Assembly (NCBI RefSeq): GCF_016495725.1
Contig: NZ_CP054705.1
Coordinates: forward strand, 1,922,001 to 1,986,000
Origin: Salicibibacter cibarius
GTDB lineage: Bacteria > Bacillota > Bacilli > Bacillales > Marinococcaceae
DNA: 64,000 bases
Direction of reading: 5' to 3'
The notes under the pieces are model-generated. The model was given only the letters and a program-made list of their open reading frames with translations, did not search any database and was not told the origin of the DNA. Both the position numbers and the translations under genes were made by a program. How positions within the stretch are numbered: the first letter of the stretch is position 1; each line of letters begins with the position of its first letter. Below, piece after piece: positions 51,206 to 59,134 of this stretch.

Positions 51206-52129
51206 GTGTCCGACACGCTAAGGGAGAGCACCATCGTTTCAAAACAAACGATTGTTGCCCTTGTTCCTGAGCGATTCAAAGAAAATATTCGTGCTGCGTT
51301 ACGGTCGAATGATTTAGAAGAAATTCGTTTGCGTGTGAACCGCCCGCCTGAACTCATTTTTCGAAATGACACTTATTTTATGGGTGCTGAAAAGCTGACA
51401 AAACATGATGCAGAATTTGTCATGAATCAATTAAGCCAACATTCCGTATACGCTTTTGAAGAAGAACTGCGCAATGGTTTTCTCACGTTGGCCGGTGGTC
51501 ATCGAGTGGGATTGGGCGGAGAGACAATTGTAGAAGCGGGAATGGTGAAAACATTAAAACATGTGCGTTCCTTTAATATACGGATCACTCGGGAGATGAA
51601 CGGCGTAGCCGGTCGTTATCTAACGGAGTTGTTTCGCGGGCAATGGCGAAATGTTTTAATCGTTGGACCGCCCCAGTCAGGAAAAACAACGCTTTTGCGG
51701 GATATTGCGCGTACAGCCAGTTACGGCCATCAATCAAAACAAATTCCTTCGCGGAAGGTGGCGATCGCTGATGAGCGTTCGGAAATTGCGGCTGCATTCG
51801 AAGGCGTGCCGCAACATGATCTCGGTCCAAGGACCGATGTGTTGGACCGTTGTCCGAAAGCAGAAGGCATGATGATGCTCGTCAGGGCGATGAGTCCGGA
51901 CCTTCTTATCGTTGATGAAATCGGCAATGAACGCGATAAATCAGCGCTGCGGGAAGCGATGAACGCCGGCGTCTCCGTTATTTGCAGCGCGCATGGGCGC
52001 ACCATTGAAGATATGGAAGACCGACAGCTTCTTCGAACATCGTCCGGTCGTCCGCTCTTTGATCGTTTGCTTCTTCTCGACGAAGATAAACGCGGGAAGC
52101 TCATCATGCCAAGGAAGGTGAGAGCGTGA
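51206..52129 (+). CDS. spoIIIAA: Stage III sporulation protein AA
   Basis: This 307-residue secretion-type ATPase of the mother cell is part of the SpoIIIA-SpoIIQ channel. Walker A GPPQSGKTTLL, Walker B DLLIVDEIGNERD and SAHGRTIEDM are visible. The start is GTG 51206 behind GGGGGTGG. First gene of the eight-gene operon. CATACATT at 51123-51130 resembles a sigma-E -10, but AATATT upstream is only 10 bp away, shorter than usual. The 300 bp before the gene hold nothing else recognised. Confidence 0.93.
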   Translation: MSDTLRESTIVSKQTIVALVPERFKENIRAALRSNDLEEIRLRVNRPPELIFRNDTYFMGAEKLTKHDAEFVMNQLSQHSVYAFEEELRNGFLTLAGGHRVGLGGETIVEAGMVKTLKHVRSFNIRITREMNGVAGRYLTELFRGQWRNVLIVGPPQSGKTTLLRDIARTASYGHQSKQIPSRKVAIADERSEIAAAFEGVPQHDLGPRTDVLDRCPKAEGMMMLVRAMSPDLLIVDEIGNERDKSALREAMNAGVSVICSAHGRTIEDMEDRQLLRTSSGRPLFDRLLLLDEDKRGKLIMPRKVRA

Positions 52130-52638
52130 GGTGGATCGGTGCCCTTTTCGTCTTAATATCGCTCACGGCTGTCGGGTTTGAATGGTCTCGGCGGCTGTCC
52201 GGACGGTCGCGGCAAATTCGCCGGCTCACGACTGCTTTACAAATGTTGGAAGCGGAAGTGATGTATGGCCATACGCCGCTCCCAGTTATTTCCCGAAAGC
52301 TGGAAAAAACACTCGAGTTGCCACTTTCCTTAATTTTTGCCACCTTTGCGCACTTTTTGGAAACAGAAAGCACGGATGTGCAGGAGGCATGGGAGCGAAG
52401 CATTGAACGGCATTGGTCATCAACCGCTTTACGGCACAAAGAAAAAGAAGCGCTTTTACAGTTCGGACAAACGCTTGGCCGGCACGGGCGTGAAGAGCAG
52501 CGAAAATATATTCAACTCACACTTGCCCATTTGCGTTCCGAGGAATTTGAAGCCATTGAAGAACAGCGAAAATATGAAAAAATGGCGAAATCATTAGGTT
52601 TTCTCGGAGGGTTACTTGCCATCATTGTCATGATTTGA
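52126..52638 (+). CDS. spoIIIAB: Stage III sporulation protein AB
   Basis: This 170-residue GspF-like membrane protein has an N-terminal helix, a helical soluble domain (LTTALQMLEAEVMYGHTPLP) and a C-terminal helix (LGFLGGLLAIIVMI). GTG 52126 overlaps the spoIIIAA stop. Assigned by order and pattern. Confidence 0.9.
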   Translation: MRWIGALFVLISLTAVGFEWSRRLSGRSRQIRRLTTALQMLEAEVMYGHTPLPVISRKLEKTLELPLSLIFATFAHFLETESTDVQEAWERSIERHWSSTALRHKEKEALLQFGQTLGRHGREEQRKYIQLTLAHLRSEEFEAIEEQRKYEKMAKSLGFLGGLLAIIVMI

Positions 52639-52669
52639 GAACACGGGCGCTTCGAAGGGGGGGAATGCG

Positions 52670-52876
52670 GTGGGTTATGATGTGGACACGATTTTTCAAA
52701 TTGCCGGAATTGGCATTGTCGTTGCCATGATACACACCGTTTTAAAACAAATGGGCAAAGAGGACTGGGCGCAATGGGTAACGTTGATCGGGTTTGTGGT
52801 GGTGCTTTACATGGTCGCTACCATTGTGGACGATCTGTTCCAAAGAATCCGCGGCATCTTTCTTTTCATAGGGTAG
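52670..52876 (+). CDS. spoIIIAC: Stage III sporulation protein AC
   Basis: This 68-residue protein has two helices; IFQIAGIGIVVAMIHTVLKQ and KEDWAQW are highly conserved in SpoIIIAC. The start is GTG 52670 with GGGGGG upstream. Confidence 0.92.
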   Translation: MGYDVDTIFQIAGIGIVVAMIHTVLKQMGKEDWAQWVTLIGFVVVLYMVATIVDDLFQRIRGIFLFIG

Positions 52877-52880
52877 TCCA

Positions 52881-53276
52881 ATGTCCGCAGAAATGATTCA
52901 AATCGTTGGAATCGGCCTGATTTCTGTATTTCTGGCAATGATTGTTAAAGAGCAAAAGCCAGCATTCGCTTTTTTGTTAACGTTATTCGTCGGTGCGATG
53001 ATTTTTCTGTTTCTGCTCGATCACATCGTAACCGCGTTTCAATTGATTGAAACATTGGCAAATGAAGCGAATATTAACATGGTTTACCTCGAGACGATGC
53101 TGAAAATTATCGGGATTGCTTACATTGCCGAATTTGGGGCACAAATTGCCAGGGATGCGGATCAAGGCGCAATTGCACAAAAAATAGAGCTTGCCGGGAA
53201 GGTTTTGATCGTTGTGATGGCGATCCCCATTTTTAACGTTTTGATTGAAACGGTCATTTCCTTGATTCCGGGGTGA
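52881..53276 (+). CDS. spoIIIAD: Stage III sporulation protein AD
   Basis: This 131-residue protein has four hydrophobic helices; YLETMLKIIGIAYIAEFGAQ and RDADQGAIAQKIELAGK are typical. It starts at ATG 52881, 4 bp after the spoIIIAC stop. Confidence 0.92.
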   Translation: MSAEMIQIVGIGLISVFLAMIVKEQKPAFAFLLTLFVGAMIFLFLLDHIVTAFQLIETLANEANINMVYLETMLKIIGIAYIAEFGAQIARDADQGAIAQKIELAGKVLIVVMAIPIFNVLIETVISLIPG

Positions 53277-53290
53277 AAGAGTGGGTCGAT

Positions 53291-54520
53291 ATGAAAAAGC
53301 AGTGGGCAATGTTGTTCTTGATCGCCATCTTGATAAGTGTTCCGTTCGTTGTATCGGCAGAAGAGGATGGCGAATTGGAACAGGGATTGCCCATCGAAGA
53401 TGAAGAAGACGTCCCTTCGGCCGAAGAAATGCTCGATGAACAAATGGACGAGCAGATGGATAGGCTCGGCCTCTCGGATATCGAAACGTTCTGGGAGGAC
53501 ATTCGCACGGAATACGAGTCGTTTTTGCCGGAGAGCCAACGCGGGGAATTGAGCGATTTCATTCAGGGAGAGCGGCAGTTCAATCCTGTTGATTGGGGAC
53601 AAGCTTTTCTTCGCTTCATTTTTAATGAAATTACCTCGAATTTGGCGTTGCTCGGCACTTTGCTGTTATTGACCGTTTTCACGATGGTACTCAGGGCGTT
53701 GCAAAATGCATTTGAACATGCCGCCATTAGCAAAATTGCTTATAGCGTAACGTTTACGGTGCTTATCATTATTGCAATGAACAGTTTCTATGTGGCCATG
53801 TCATACGCACAAGAAGCAGTGCAAAGCATGGTGAGTTTCTTGATTGCCCTGTTGCCGATGCTTCTGTCTCTGTTGGCCATCACCGGTGCCGCAACATCGG
53901 CCGCCCTGTTCCATCCGTTAATCATCGTCCTCGTGAATACGAGCGGGTTGTTGATCGATCGTCTCGTTCTGCCTTTATTGTTCGTATCGGCACTTTTGGC
54001 TGTCATTAGTACGATGAGTGAAAAATTTCAATTATCGAAACTCGCGGGACTTATTCGCAATGCAGCGATGGCGATACTAGGTGCTTTTTTAACGGTATTC
54101 CTGGCAGCCATTTCCGTTCAGGGAGCAACTGCAGCCGTTACCGATGGGATCACGGTGCGGACGGCTAAATATATCGCCGGAAACTTCGTTCCGGTTATCG
54201 GCCGCATGTTCACGGATGCGACCGATACCGTGATTGGCGCGTCTTTGCTATTAAAAAATACAGTCGGGGTTGCTGGCCTGGCGATTCTTTTCGTCATTGT
54301 TGCCTTCCCGGCGCTTAAAATTCTCGCGCTCGCGATTATTTTTCAAATGTCAGCGGCTGTTATGCAGCCCCTTGGCGGAGGACCGCTCGCGGCATGTCTC
54401 AGTTTATTTGCAAAAACAGTGTTATTTATGTTCGCGGCCGTGGCCGTCGTTAGTTTAATGTTTTTTCTCGCGATCACGATTATTATCACATCCGGAAACT
54501 TGTCGTTAATGGTGAGGTGA
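53291..54520 (+). CDS. spoIIIAE: Stage III sporulation protein AE
   Basis: The product has about 409 residues, with a signal peptide (KKQWAMLFLIAILISVPFVV), an acidic extracytoplasmic region to about residue 100 and six or more helices. ATG 53291 suits the signal peptide; GTG 53273 would add six residues and overlaps spoIIIAD. Part of the channel complex in the outer forespore membrane. Confidence 0.9.
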   Translation: MKKQWAMLFLIAILISVPFVVSAEEDGELEQGLPIEDEEDVPSAEEMLDEQMDEQMDRLGLSDIETFWEDIRTEYESFLPESQRGELSDFIQGERQFNPVDWGQAFLRFIFNEITSNLALLGTLLLLTVFTMVLRALQNAFEHAAISKIAYSVTFTVLIIIAMNSFYVAMSYAQEAVQSMVSFLIALLPMLLSLLAITGAATSAALFHPLIIVLVNTSGLLIDRLVLPLLFVSALLAVISTMSEKFQLSKLAGLIRNAAMAILGAFLTVFLAAISVQGATAAVTDGITVRTAKYIAGNFVPVIGRMFTDATDTVIGASLLLKNTVGVAGLAILFVIVAFPALKILALAIIFQMSAAVMQPLGGGPLAACLSLFAKTVLFMFAAVAVVSLMFFLAITIIITSGNLSLMVR

Positions 54521-54526
54521 AAGACA

Positions 54527-55141
54527 ATCGCCTATTTTAATGAATGGATAACGACGTTAATCGTTTTTTTGCTCATTGCTGTCATTCTTGAACTATTGTT
54601 GCCGACATCAACGATGAAACGGTATGCGGATTTAATCCTTGGCTTAATTATGATGATTTTAATTTTGCAGCCGGTGTTTGATTTGCTGAATAGGGAACCG
54701 GAGACATGGTTCGATTGGGGGGATTTTCAAGTGACGGAAGGTGTCGATGAAATGGAAATTGCTATAGATGAGAAGAAAAGTGAAATACAAGCCAGTCATG
54801 ATGCATATATTTCAGAACAAGTAGGTGCTCGTCTTGACAGTGAGGCTGAACAGGTGCTGGAAGAGGAGTTCGACCTTGGCATAAAAGAGATTGCAGTTTC
54901 TTCGGATGCCGAGTTGGAAGTAGCTTTGGTTGTCGGAGAGATAGACGAGCTGGAAACTGAGACGGTTTCCGTCCAACCTGTTGAAGAAATATCCACGGAC
55001 CGTACAACCGAAACGGATGATTCCCCGCCGCTAGGAGAAGATCATGAGACCGAGGAGGTGCGTGCACGTCTTGCTGAAGTATGGGAAATCGATGAAGACA
55101 GTATTGACGTCAGCCTGGAGGAGGAGGGGCTGAATGAGTGA
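54527..55141 (+). CDS. spoIIIAF: Stage III sporulation protein AF with apparent ATC start
   Basis: Two N-terminal helices and an acidic soluble domain. The conserved SpoIIIAF start (short stretch, then EW-helix) is here encoded as ATC GCC TAT TTT AAT GAA TGG from 54527, preceded by GGTGAGGTGA. The frame is closed by TGA at 54518-54520 and holds no ATG, GTG or TTG until TTG 54569, which would cut away most of the first helix. ATC 54527 aligns with the initiator Met of B. subtilis SpoIIIAF as I recall it. The C-terminal part is rich in Glu. Confidence 0.75.
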   Translation: MAYFNEWITTLIVFLLIAVILELLLPTSTMKRYADLILGLIMMILILQPVFDLLNREPETWFDWGDFQVTEGVDEMEIAIDEKKSEIQASHDAYISEQVGARLDSEAEQVLEEEFDLGIKEIAVSSDAELEVALVVGEIDELETETVSVQPVEEISTDRTTETDDSPPLGEDHETEEVRARLAEVWEIDEDSIDVSLEEEGLNE

Positions 55142-55784
55142 AGAAAAAAAACCACCATTTTCCAAGTGGTTTCCGCCCGGTGATGGCTCCCGTAAATTTC
55201 GTTGGTATTATTTAGGCGGATTACTTGTCGTTGGCATACTATTTATGTTTATAGGCACGAGCGGAGGTGATGAAGAGGAACAGCCCGGGGGTTCTCCTTC
55301 CTCCTCATCCGGTGTGAATGAGGAGCAGGAGGAAACAGGCGTTCCAAGTAATGACACAGAGGGTCAGCAGCACCCCCTTGGAGATATTGCAGAGCTTGAG
55401 CATGCGTATGCCAATCAATTGGAAGAAACGCTCGAATCAATGAGCGGGGTATCAGGCGTTGACATTGTTGTGAACCTTGAAGCTTCTGAAAGCAAAGTGT
55501 ATGAAAAAGACACAACCAGCCGCGAACAAATAACGGACGAGACCGATACGGAAGGCGGAAATCGAACATTGGAGGAAGGGACGGACGAAGAAACTCTCGT
55601 CCTCATTCAAGAAGGAGATTCGGAGCAACCTCTGCTTATTCGTACGGAGAAACCGGACGTTACCGGAGTGCTTGTCGTAGCCGAAGGTGTAGAGGAGCTT
55701 GACCATAAAGAATCCGTGATTGAAGCTGTCACCCGTACACTGGATGTTCCCGCCCATCGCGTATCCGTATTGCCTAAACAGTAA
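55134..55784 (+). CDS. spoIIIAG: Stage III sporulation protein AG
   Basis: This 216-residue protein has one helix (residues 26-43) and a ring-forming soluble domain ending VTRTLDVPAHRVSVLPK. A Glu/Ser/Gly-rich linker (about 48-80) is more acidic than usual. It overlaps spoIIIAF by 8 bp. It forms the large ring of the channel. Confidence 0.92.
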   Translation: MSEEKKPPFSKWFPPGDGSRKFRWYYLGGLLVVGILFMFIGTSGGDEEEQPGGSPSSSSGVNEEQEETGVPSNDTEGQQHPLGDIAELEHAYANQLEETLESMSGVSGVDIVVNLEASESKVYEKDTTSREQITDETDTEGGNRTLEEGTDEETLVLIQEGDSEQPLLIRTEKPDVTGVLVVAEGVEELDHKESVIEAVTRTLDVPAHRVSVLPKQ

Positions 55785-55800
55785 AGAAAGGATGAGTGAT

Positions 55801-56514
55801 TTGGTTTTGAAAAAACAAACGGTTTGGCTGTTGACGATGCTAAGTTTAGTTGCGGTTCTCGGTGTTTACTTCTTCACACCTGATGGTCCGGCGGAGCACG
55901 AAACGGCCCTTGTCAGTGATGAAGAAGAGTCTTTGGAAGAATTTGAAGGCGACCTATGGGAACAATTTTTGGAAGAAAATCCTGACAGTGCCGTCGTCGT
56001 AGAAGAATGGGAGGAAGACGGCGAACCTGAAGAAAGTACCGAAGAAGCGCCTGCCAAGGGAGAGGAAGAAGAGGAACCTCCGGCTGATGAAGATGCACCC
56101 TCCGACGAAGAAACAAGCGAAGATGTAGAAGTATCCGCAGACGCCTCGGATAGCAGTGACTGGTTCAGCGCCTTGCGAATTCAACGCGAGGAAAATCGCA
56201 GCGAAACGAGAGAACATTACACGGATGTGCTGGCTTCAAGCGATGCGACGACAGAAGAAAAAAATGAAGCGCAGGAAGAGCGGGAAAGGCTTCAATCAAT
56301 TGCTGATCAAGAACATGCGCTAGAGCAAACAATCCAATCCCAAGGGTACAACGATGTGATCGTCATGAGTGAAGCCGATGAAGTTCGAATTCTCGTTGAG
56401 GCTGAAGAGCTTTCCAGAACCGAAGTCGTGGAAATTAATCGGATAGCAAGCGAAGAGTTAGGCGAACGCCCGGTTTCCGTAGGGTATCATTTTGATGAAA
56501 ATGAAACAGGTTGA
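55801..56514 (+). CDS. spoIIIAH: Stage III sporulation protein AH
   Basis: The N-terminus LKKQTVWLLTMLSLVAVLGV is nearly that of B. subtilis SpoIIIAH: one helix, then a long acidic Glu/Asp linker and the YscJ/FliF-like domain that binds SpoIIQ of the forespore. TTG 55801 is about 8 bp after AAAGGA; ATG 55792 and TTG 55807 are alternatives. Last gene of the operon. Confidence 0.9.
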   Translation: MVLKKQTVWLLTMLSLVAVLGVYFFTPDGPAEHETALVSDEEESLEEFEGDLWEQFLEENPDSAVVVEEWEEDGEPEESTEEAPAKGEEEEEPPADEDAPSDEETSEDVEVSADASDSSDWFSALRIQREENRSETREHYTDVLASSDATTEEKNEAQEERERLQSIADQEHALEQTIQSQGYNDVIVMSEADEVRILVEAEELSRTEVVEINRIASEELGERPVSVGYHFDENETG

Positions 56515-56521
56515 CGTTTTC

Positions 56522-56547
56522 GGGATCCGCCATCGGGTCCTTTTTTT
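56522..56547 (+). terminator. spoIIIA operon terminator
   Basis: GGGATCC pairs with GGGTCC (with one G-U) around GCCATC, followed by T7. Confidence 0.75.
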
Positions 56548-56637
56548 ACACTATCAGAATGTATAAATTATTCGGGTGATAGTATAAGAAAAGACTTTGA
56601 CTTTCGCCATCTTTGGCGATAAGTCAAGTTTTTCTAA
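56548..56637 (+). repeat. Two-hairpin intergenic element, copy B2
   Basis: ACTATCA...TGATAGT forms hairpin 1 around GAATGTATAAAT; hairpin 2 is GACTTTCGCCA...TGGCGATAAGTC; it ends AAGTTTTTCTAA. Nearly identical to B1 on the opposite strand. It directly follows the spoIIIA terminator. Confidence 0.8.
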
Positions 56638-56715
56638 GTCACCAAGAATCCTCGTCCAAAGGATGAAATGAACATCGCTACGTGCTATAATCAACCATAT
56701 AAAGTGAAACTGCCA

Positions 56716-56840
56716 TCAGAGGGGCTTTGCCTCTGAATAAGGAAGTCGCCTAAAACCGCCACGTCCTGTGGCAATGCCGGCACTAGCCCGTCCCGGGCGT
56801 CGGAACGAATCGGGGTGTTAGTCACCCGCTTTCCCGGAAA
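56716..56840 (+). ncRNA. Candidate structured RNA with four consecutive hairpins
   Basis: Hairpins: CAGAGG-CCTCTG (56717-56735); GCCAC-GTCCT-GTGGC (56758-56772); CCGGC/GTCGG enclosing GCCC-GTCCC-GGGC (56776-56803); GGGTG-TTAGT-CACCC (about 56813-56827). Loops of the form RUCCU recall the Bacillaceae-1 RNA motif described from comparative genomics; a match is not proven. The region 56638-56978 has no gene. Confidence 0.45.
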
Positions 56841-56978
56841 TCAGACTACAGAGGCCGGAAGTTGGAAGAGAATTGTTCGCTTCCTAAAAAAGCTTTTTCC
56901 GACCTCTGACCTCTGGAATCACGGGCGCTTATCACCGGGAGAAATGCACCGTACTTAACTAAGGAGAGGTTCTTTTAC

Positions 56979-57407
56979 ATGGAATGGAACGATTTGACGG
57001 AAGGCGCCAAAGCCGTTTTGGAACAAACCCGCAATTTAAAAAATGACCATATACAAATTGTGGAATTTGAAGTTGGGTATGAAGAAGAGGCCTCTGAAGA
57101 TAATCCGTACCCGGTATCGATTCAAGAAGACGACTATGAAAACCTTAAGAAGTTTACGAAAGAGAATGAGTATGAGGAACATTACCATATGGCGAGAAAT
57201 AAAAACATGGTAAAGATTATTTTGCTGGAAAATAAAAAAATCCCGGATAATCTTTCGGAGTTTCCGGTGTTTCGCCAGTACAGAATGGATCGTTTGCGTG
57301 AAGAACGGGAAAGGCTTGCAGCTGAACGGGAAGCAGAGGAACAAGCGGAACAGGCAGGAGAAGAGCCGGGGGCCGGGGAAACCGGAGAAGATACGGAACA
57401 ATCCTAA
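56979..57407 (+). CDS. Uncharacterised acidic protein upstream of yqhY
   Basis: The product has 142 residues: a globular N-terminal part of about 105 residues (WNDLTEGAKAVLEQTRNLKN, then FPVFRQYRMDRLREERERL) and a Glu/Ala/Gly-rich tail likely to be a coiled coil then disordered. ATG 56979 follows AAGGAGAG. It ends 15 bp before yqhY, so probably one operon. No family recognised; it occupies the place where accB-accC lie in B. subtilis. Confidence 0.7.
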   Translation: MEWNDLTEGAKAVLEQTRNLKNDHIQIVEFEVGYEEEASEDNPYPVSIQEDDYENLKKFTKENEYEEHYHMARNKNMVKIILLENKKIPDNLSEFPVFRQYRMDRLREERERLAAEREAEEQAEQAGEEPGAGETGEDTEQS

Positions 57408-57422
57408 GGGGGCAAGACAAAA

Positions 57423-57836
57423 ATGAACGAATATCAAATGCTTGATATCGAGGAACAGGAAAACGATTTGGGCAAGGTGGAAATATCCCCGGAAGTGATT
57501 GAAGTAATTGCCGGGCTTGCCACATCTGAAGTGGATGGCATTGCAGCTTTACGCGGGAATTTGGCGACGGATGTTGCCGAACGTTTTGGAAGAAAAAACC
57601 ACGGAAAAGGTGTGAAAGTAGAGCTCGGGGACGAGGGTGTCGTCATTGATGTTTCGATTGTTGCCTACTACGGAATCTCTGTCCCTGATGTTGCCAACCA
57701 AGTGCAACGAAACATTCAACAAGCGTTGGAAACAATGACCTCCATCGCGATGGACAAAATTAATGTACACGTCGTGGGCATTTATTTCGAACAACCGGAA
57801 GAACAACAAGGGCAATTGGAACAAACGGCCGATTGA
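57423..57836 (+). CDS. yqhY: Asp23/Gls24 family protein (YqhY)
   Basis: This 137-residue protein has ISPEVIEVIAGLATSEVDGI and the conserved middle IVAYYGISVPDVANQVQRNI typical of DUF322/Asp23. In B. subtilis yqhY is cotranscribed with accBC and its loss upsets fatty acid synthesis; here the acc genes are not adjacent. ATG 57423 has AAGGGGG upstream. Confidence 0.88.
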   Translation: MNEYQMLDIEEQENDLGKVEISPEVIEVIAGLATSEVDGIAALRGNLATDVAERFGRKNHGKGVKVELGDEGVVIDVSIVAYYGISVPDVANQVQRNIQQALETMTSIAMDKINVHVVGIYFEQPEEQQGQLEQTAD

Positions 57837-57867
57837 TGGATCCGAAGACAAGTCGAGGTATCGAGAT

Positions 57868-58296
57868 ATGAATCGAAGATTGGCACGAATACGGGCGGTA
57901 CAAGCATTGTACCAGGTTGAGATGACAGGAACCGAATGGAAACAGGCTCTCCAAGCCTCAATGGAAGATGAGGAAGAAGCAGACGATTATCTTTTTGACG
58001 TGATTCCCGGCGTTCTCGGGACGCTCCTGGAGATCGATGAACAAATTGCAAGGCAGTTGGAACATTGGGCTTTGGAGAGAGTGGGCAATGTTGACCGGGC
58101 CGTCATGCGTCTGGCCGTTTATGAAATGCAATACTGTGATGATATTCCCGTAAATGTAGCGCTTAATGAAGCGATTAATACAGCGAAGGCATTTGGCGGG
58201 GATGAAGCAGGCAAATTTGTCAACGGAGTGTTATCGAACTTACGCAATGCGCGTGAATTGGGGGCAAAGAACGAGTATGACAGCAAAGATCATTAG
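57868..58296 (+). CDS. nusB: Transcription antitermination factor NusB
   Basis: This 142-residue all-helical RNA-binding protein acts in rRNA antitermination. RRLARIRAVQALYQ at the start, VDRAVMRLAVYEM and NEAINTAKAFGGDEAGKFVN are diagnostic. ATG 57868 was chosen by family length; the frame is open further upstream. It overlaps folD by 20 bp. Confidence 0.94.
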   Translation: MNRRLARIRAVQALYQVEMTGTEWKQALQASMEDEEEADDYLFDVIPGVLGTLLEIDEQIARQLEHWALERVGNVDRAVMRLAVYEMQYCDDIPVNVALNEAINTAKAFGGDEAGKFVNGVLSNLRNARELGAKNEYDSKDH

Positions 58297-59134
58297 CGGC
58301 AAAGAGTTATCCACACAATTGCGAGGCGAATTGGCTGACGAAGTCCGTGAGTTAAAAGTGACGCCATCGCTTGCAGTTATTCTGGTCGGGGATGACCCTG
58401 CTTCGCACAGTTACGTGCGAGGGAAGGAAAAGGCCTGTAAAGCAGCAGGCATTCACTCGATTGTCAAGCACCATCCTTCGTCATTGCGGGAAGATGAATT
58501 GCTGGCTGAAATCGATGCGTTCAATGAAGACAGCAGTGTCCACGGTATTCTAGTGCAGTTGCCGTTGCCGGAACATATATCCGAAAACGCCGTTATCGAA
58601 AGAATTGCCGTAAACAAAGATGTGGATGGCTTTCATCCGGTCAATGTCGGGCGGTTATTGACAGGGAAAAAAGCATTTACGCCTTGCACGCCGCTAGGAA
58701 TCATGAAGATGTTGGAAATTAGTGGCGTAGAGCCGAGAGGCAAACGCGCGGTCGTCGTTGGCAGGAGCCAACTCGTAGGCAGACCCGTTGGGCAGCTTTT
58801 GTTGAATGAAGATGCCACGGTGACCTATTGCCATTCGAAGACGAAAGATTTGGCGTCAGTTACAAGCCAAGCGGATATTCTCATCGCTGCTGCCGGACGC
58901 GCGGGCATGATCGGCGAAGCCCATGTTAAAGAAGGTGCGGCAGTGATTGACGTCGGCGTGAACCGCGTGGAGAGCACAGGGAAACTGACCGGTGATGTGC
59001 AGTTTGAAGACGTCAAAGAAAAAGCAGGTTGGATTACCCCTGTCCCCGGTGGCGTAGGTCCGATGACGATTACCATGCTCTTACATAATACCGTAGAAGC
59101 CGCCCGAGGAACGATGTTCGATGATGAATCCTGA
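58277..59134 (+). CDS. folD: Methylenetetrahydrofolate dehydrogenase/cyclohydrolase
   Basis: This 285-residue bifunctional enzyme interconverts methylene-, methenyl- and formyl-THF. The catalytic YVRGKEKAC (Lys), GILVQLPLPEH, the NADP fold VVGRSQLVGRPVGQLL and TPVPGGVGPMTITML are all present. ATG 58277 lies inside the end of nusB. It supplies one-carbon units that also flow from the gcv system. Confidence 0.95.
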   Translation: MTAKIISGKELSTQLRGELADEVRELKVTPSLAVILVGDDPASHSYVRGKEKACKAAGIHSIVKHHPSSLREDELLAEIDAFNEDSSVHGILVQLPLPEHISENAVIERIAVNKDVDGFHPVNVGRLLTGKKAFTPCTPLGIMKMLEISGVEPRGKRAVVVGRSQLVGRPVGQLLLNEDATVTYCHSKTKDLASVTSQADILIAAAGRAGMIGEAHVKEGAAVIDVGVNRVESTGKLTGDVQFEDVKEKAGWITPVPGGVGPMTITMLLHNTVEAARGTMFDDES

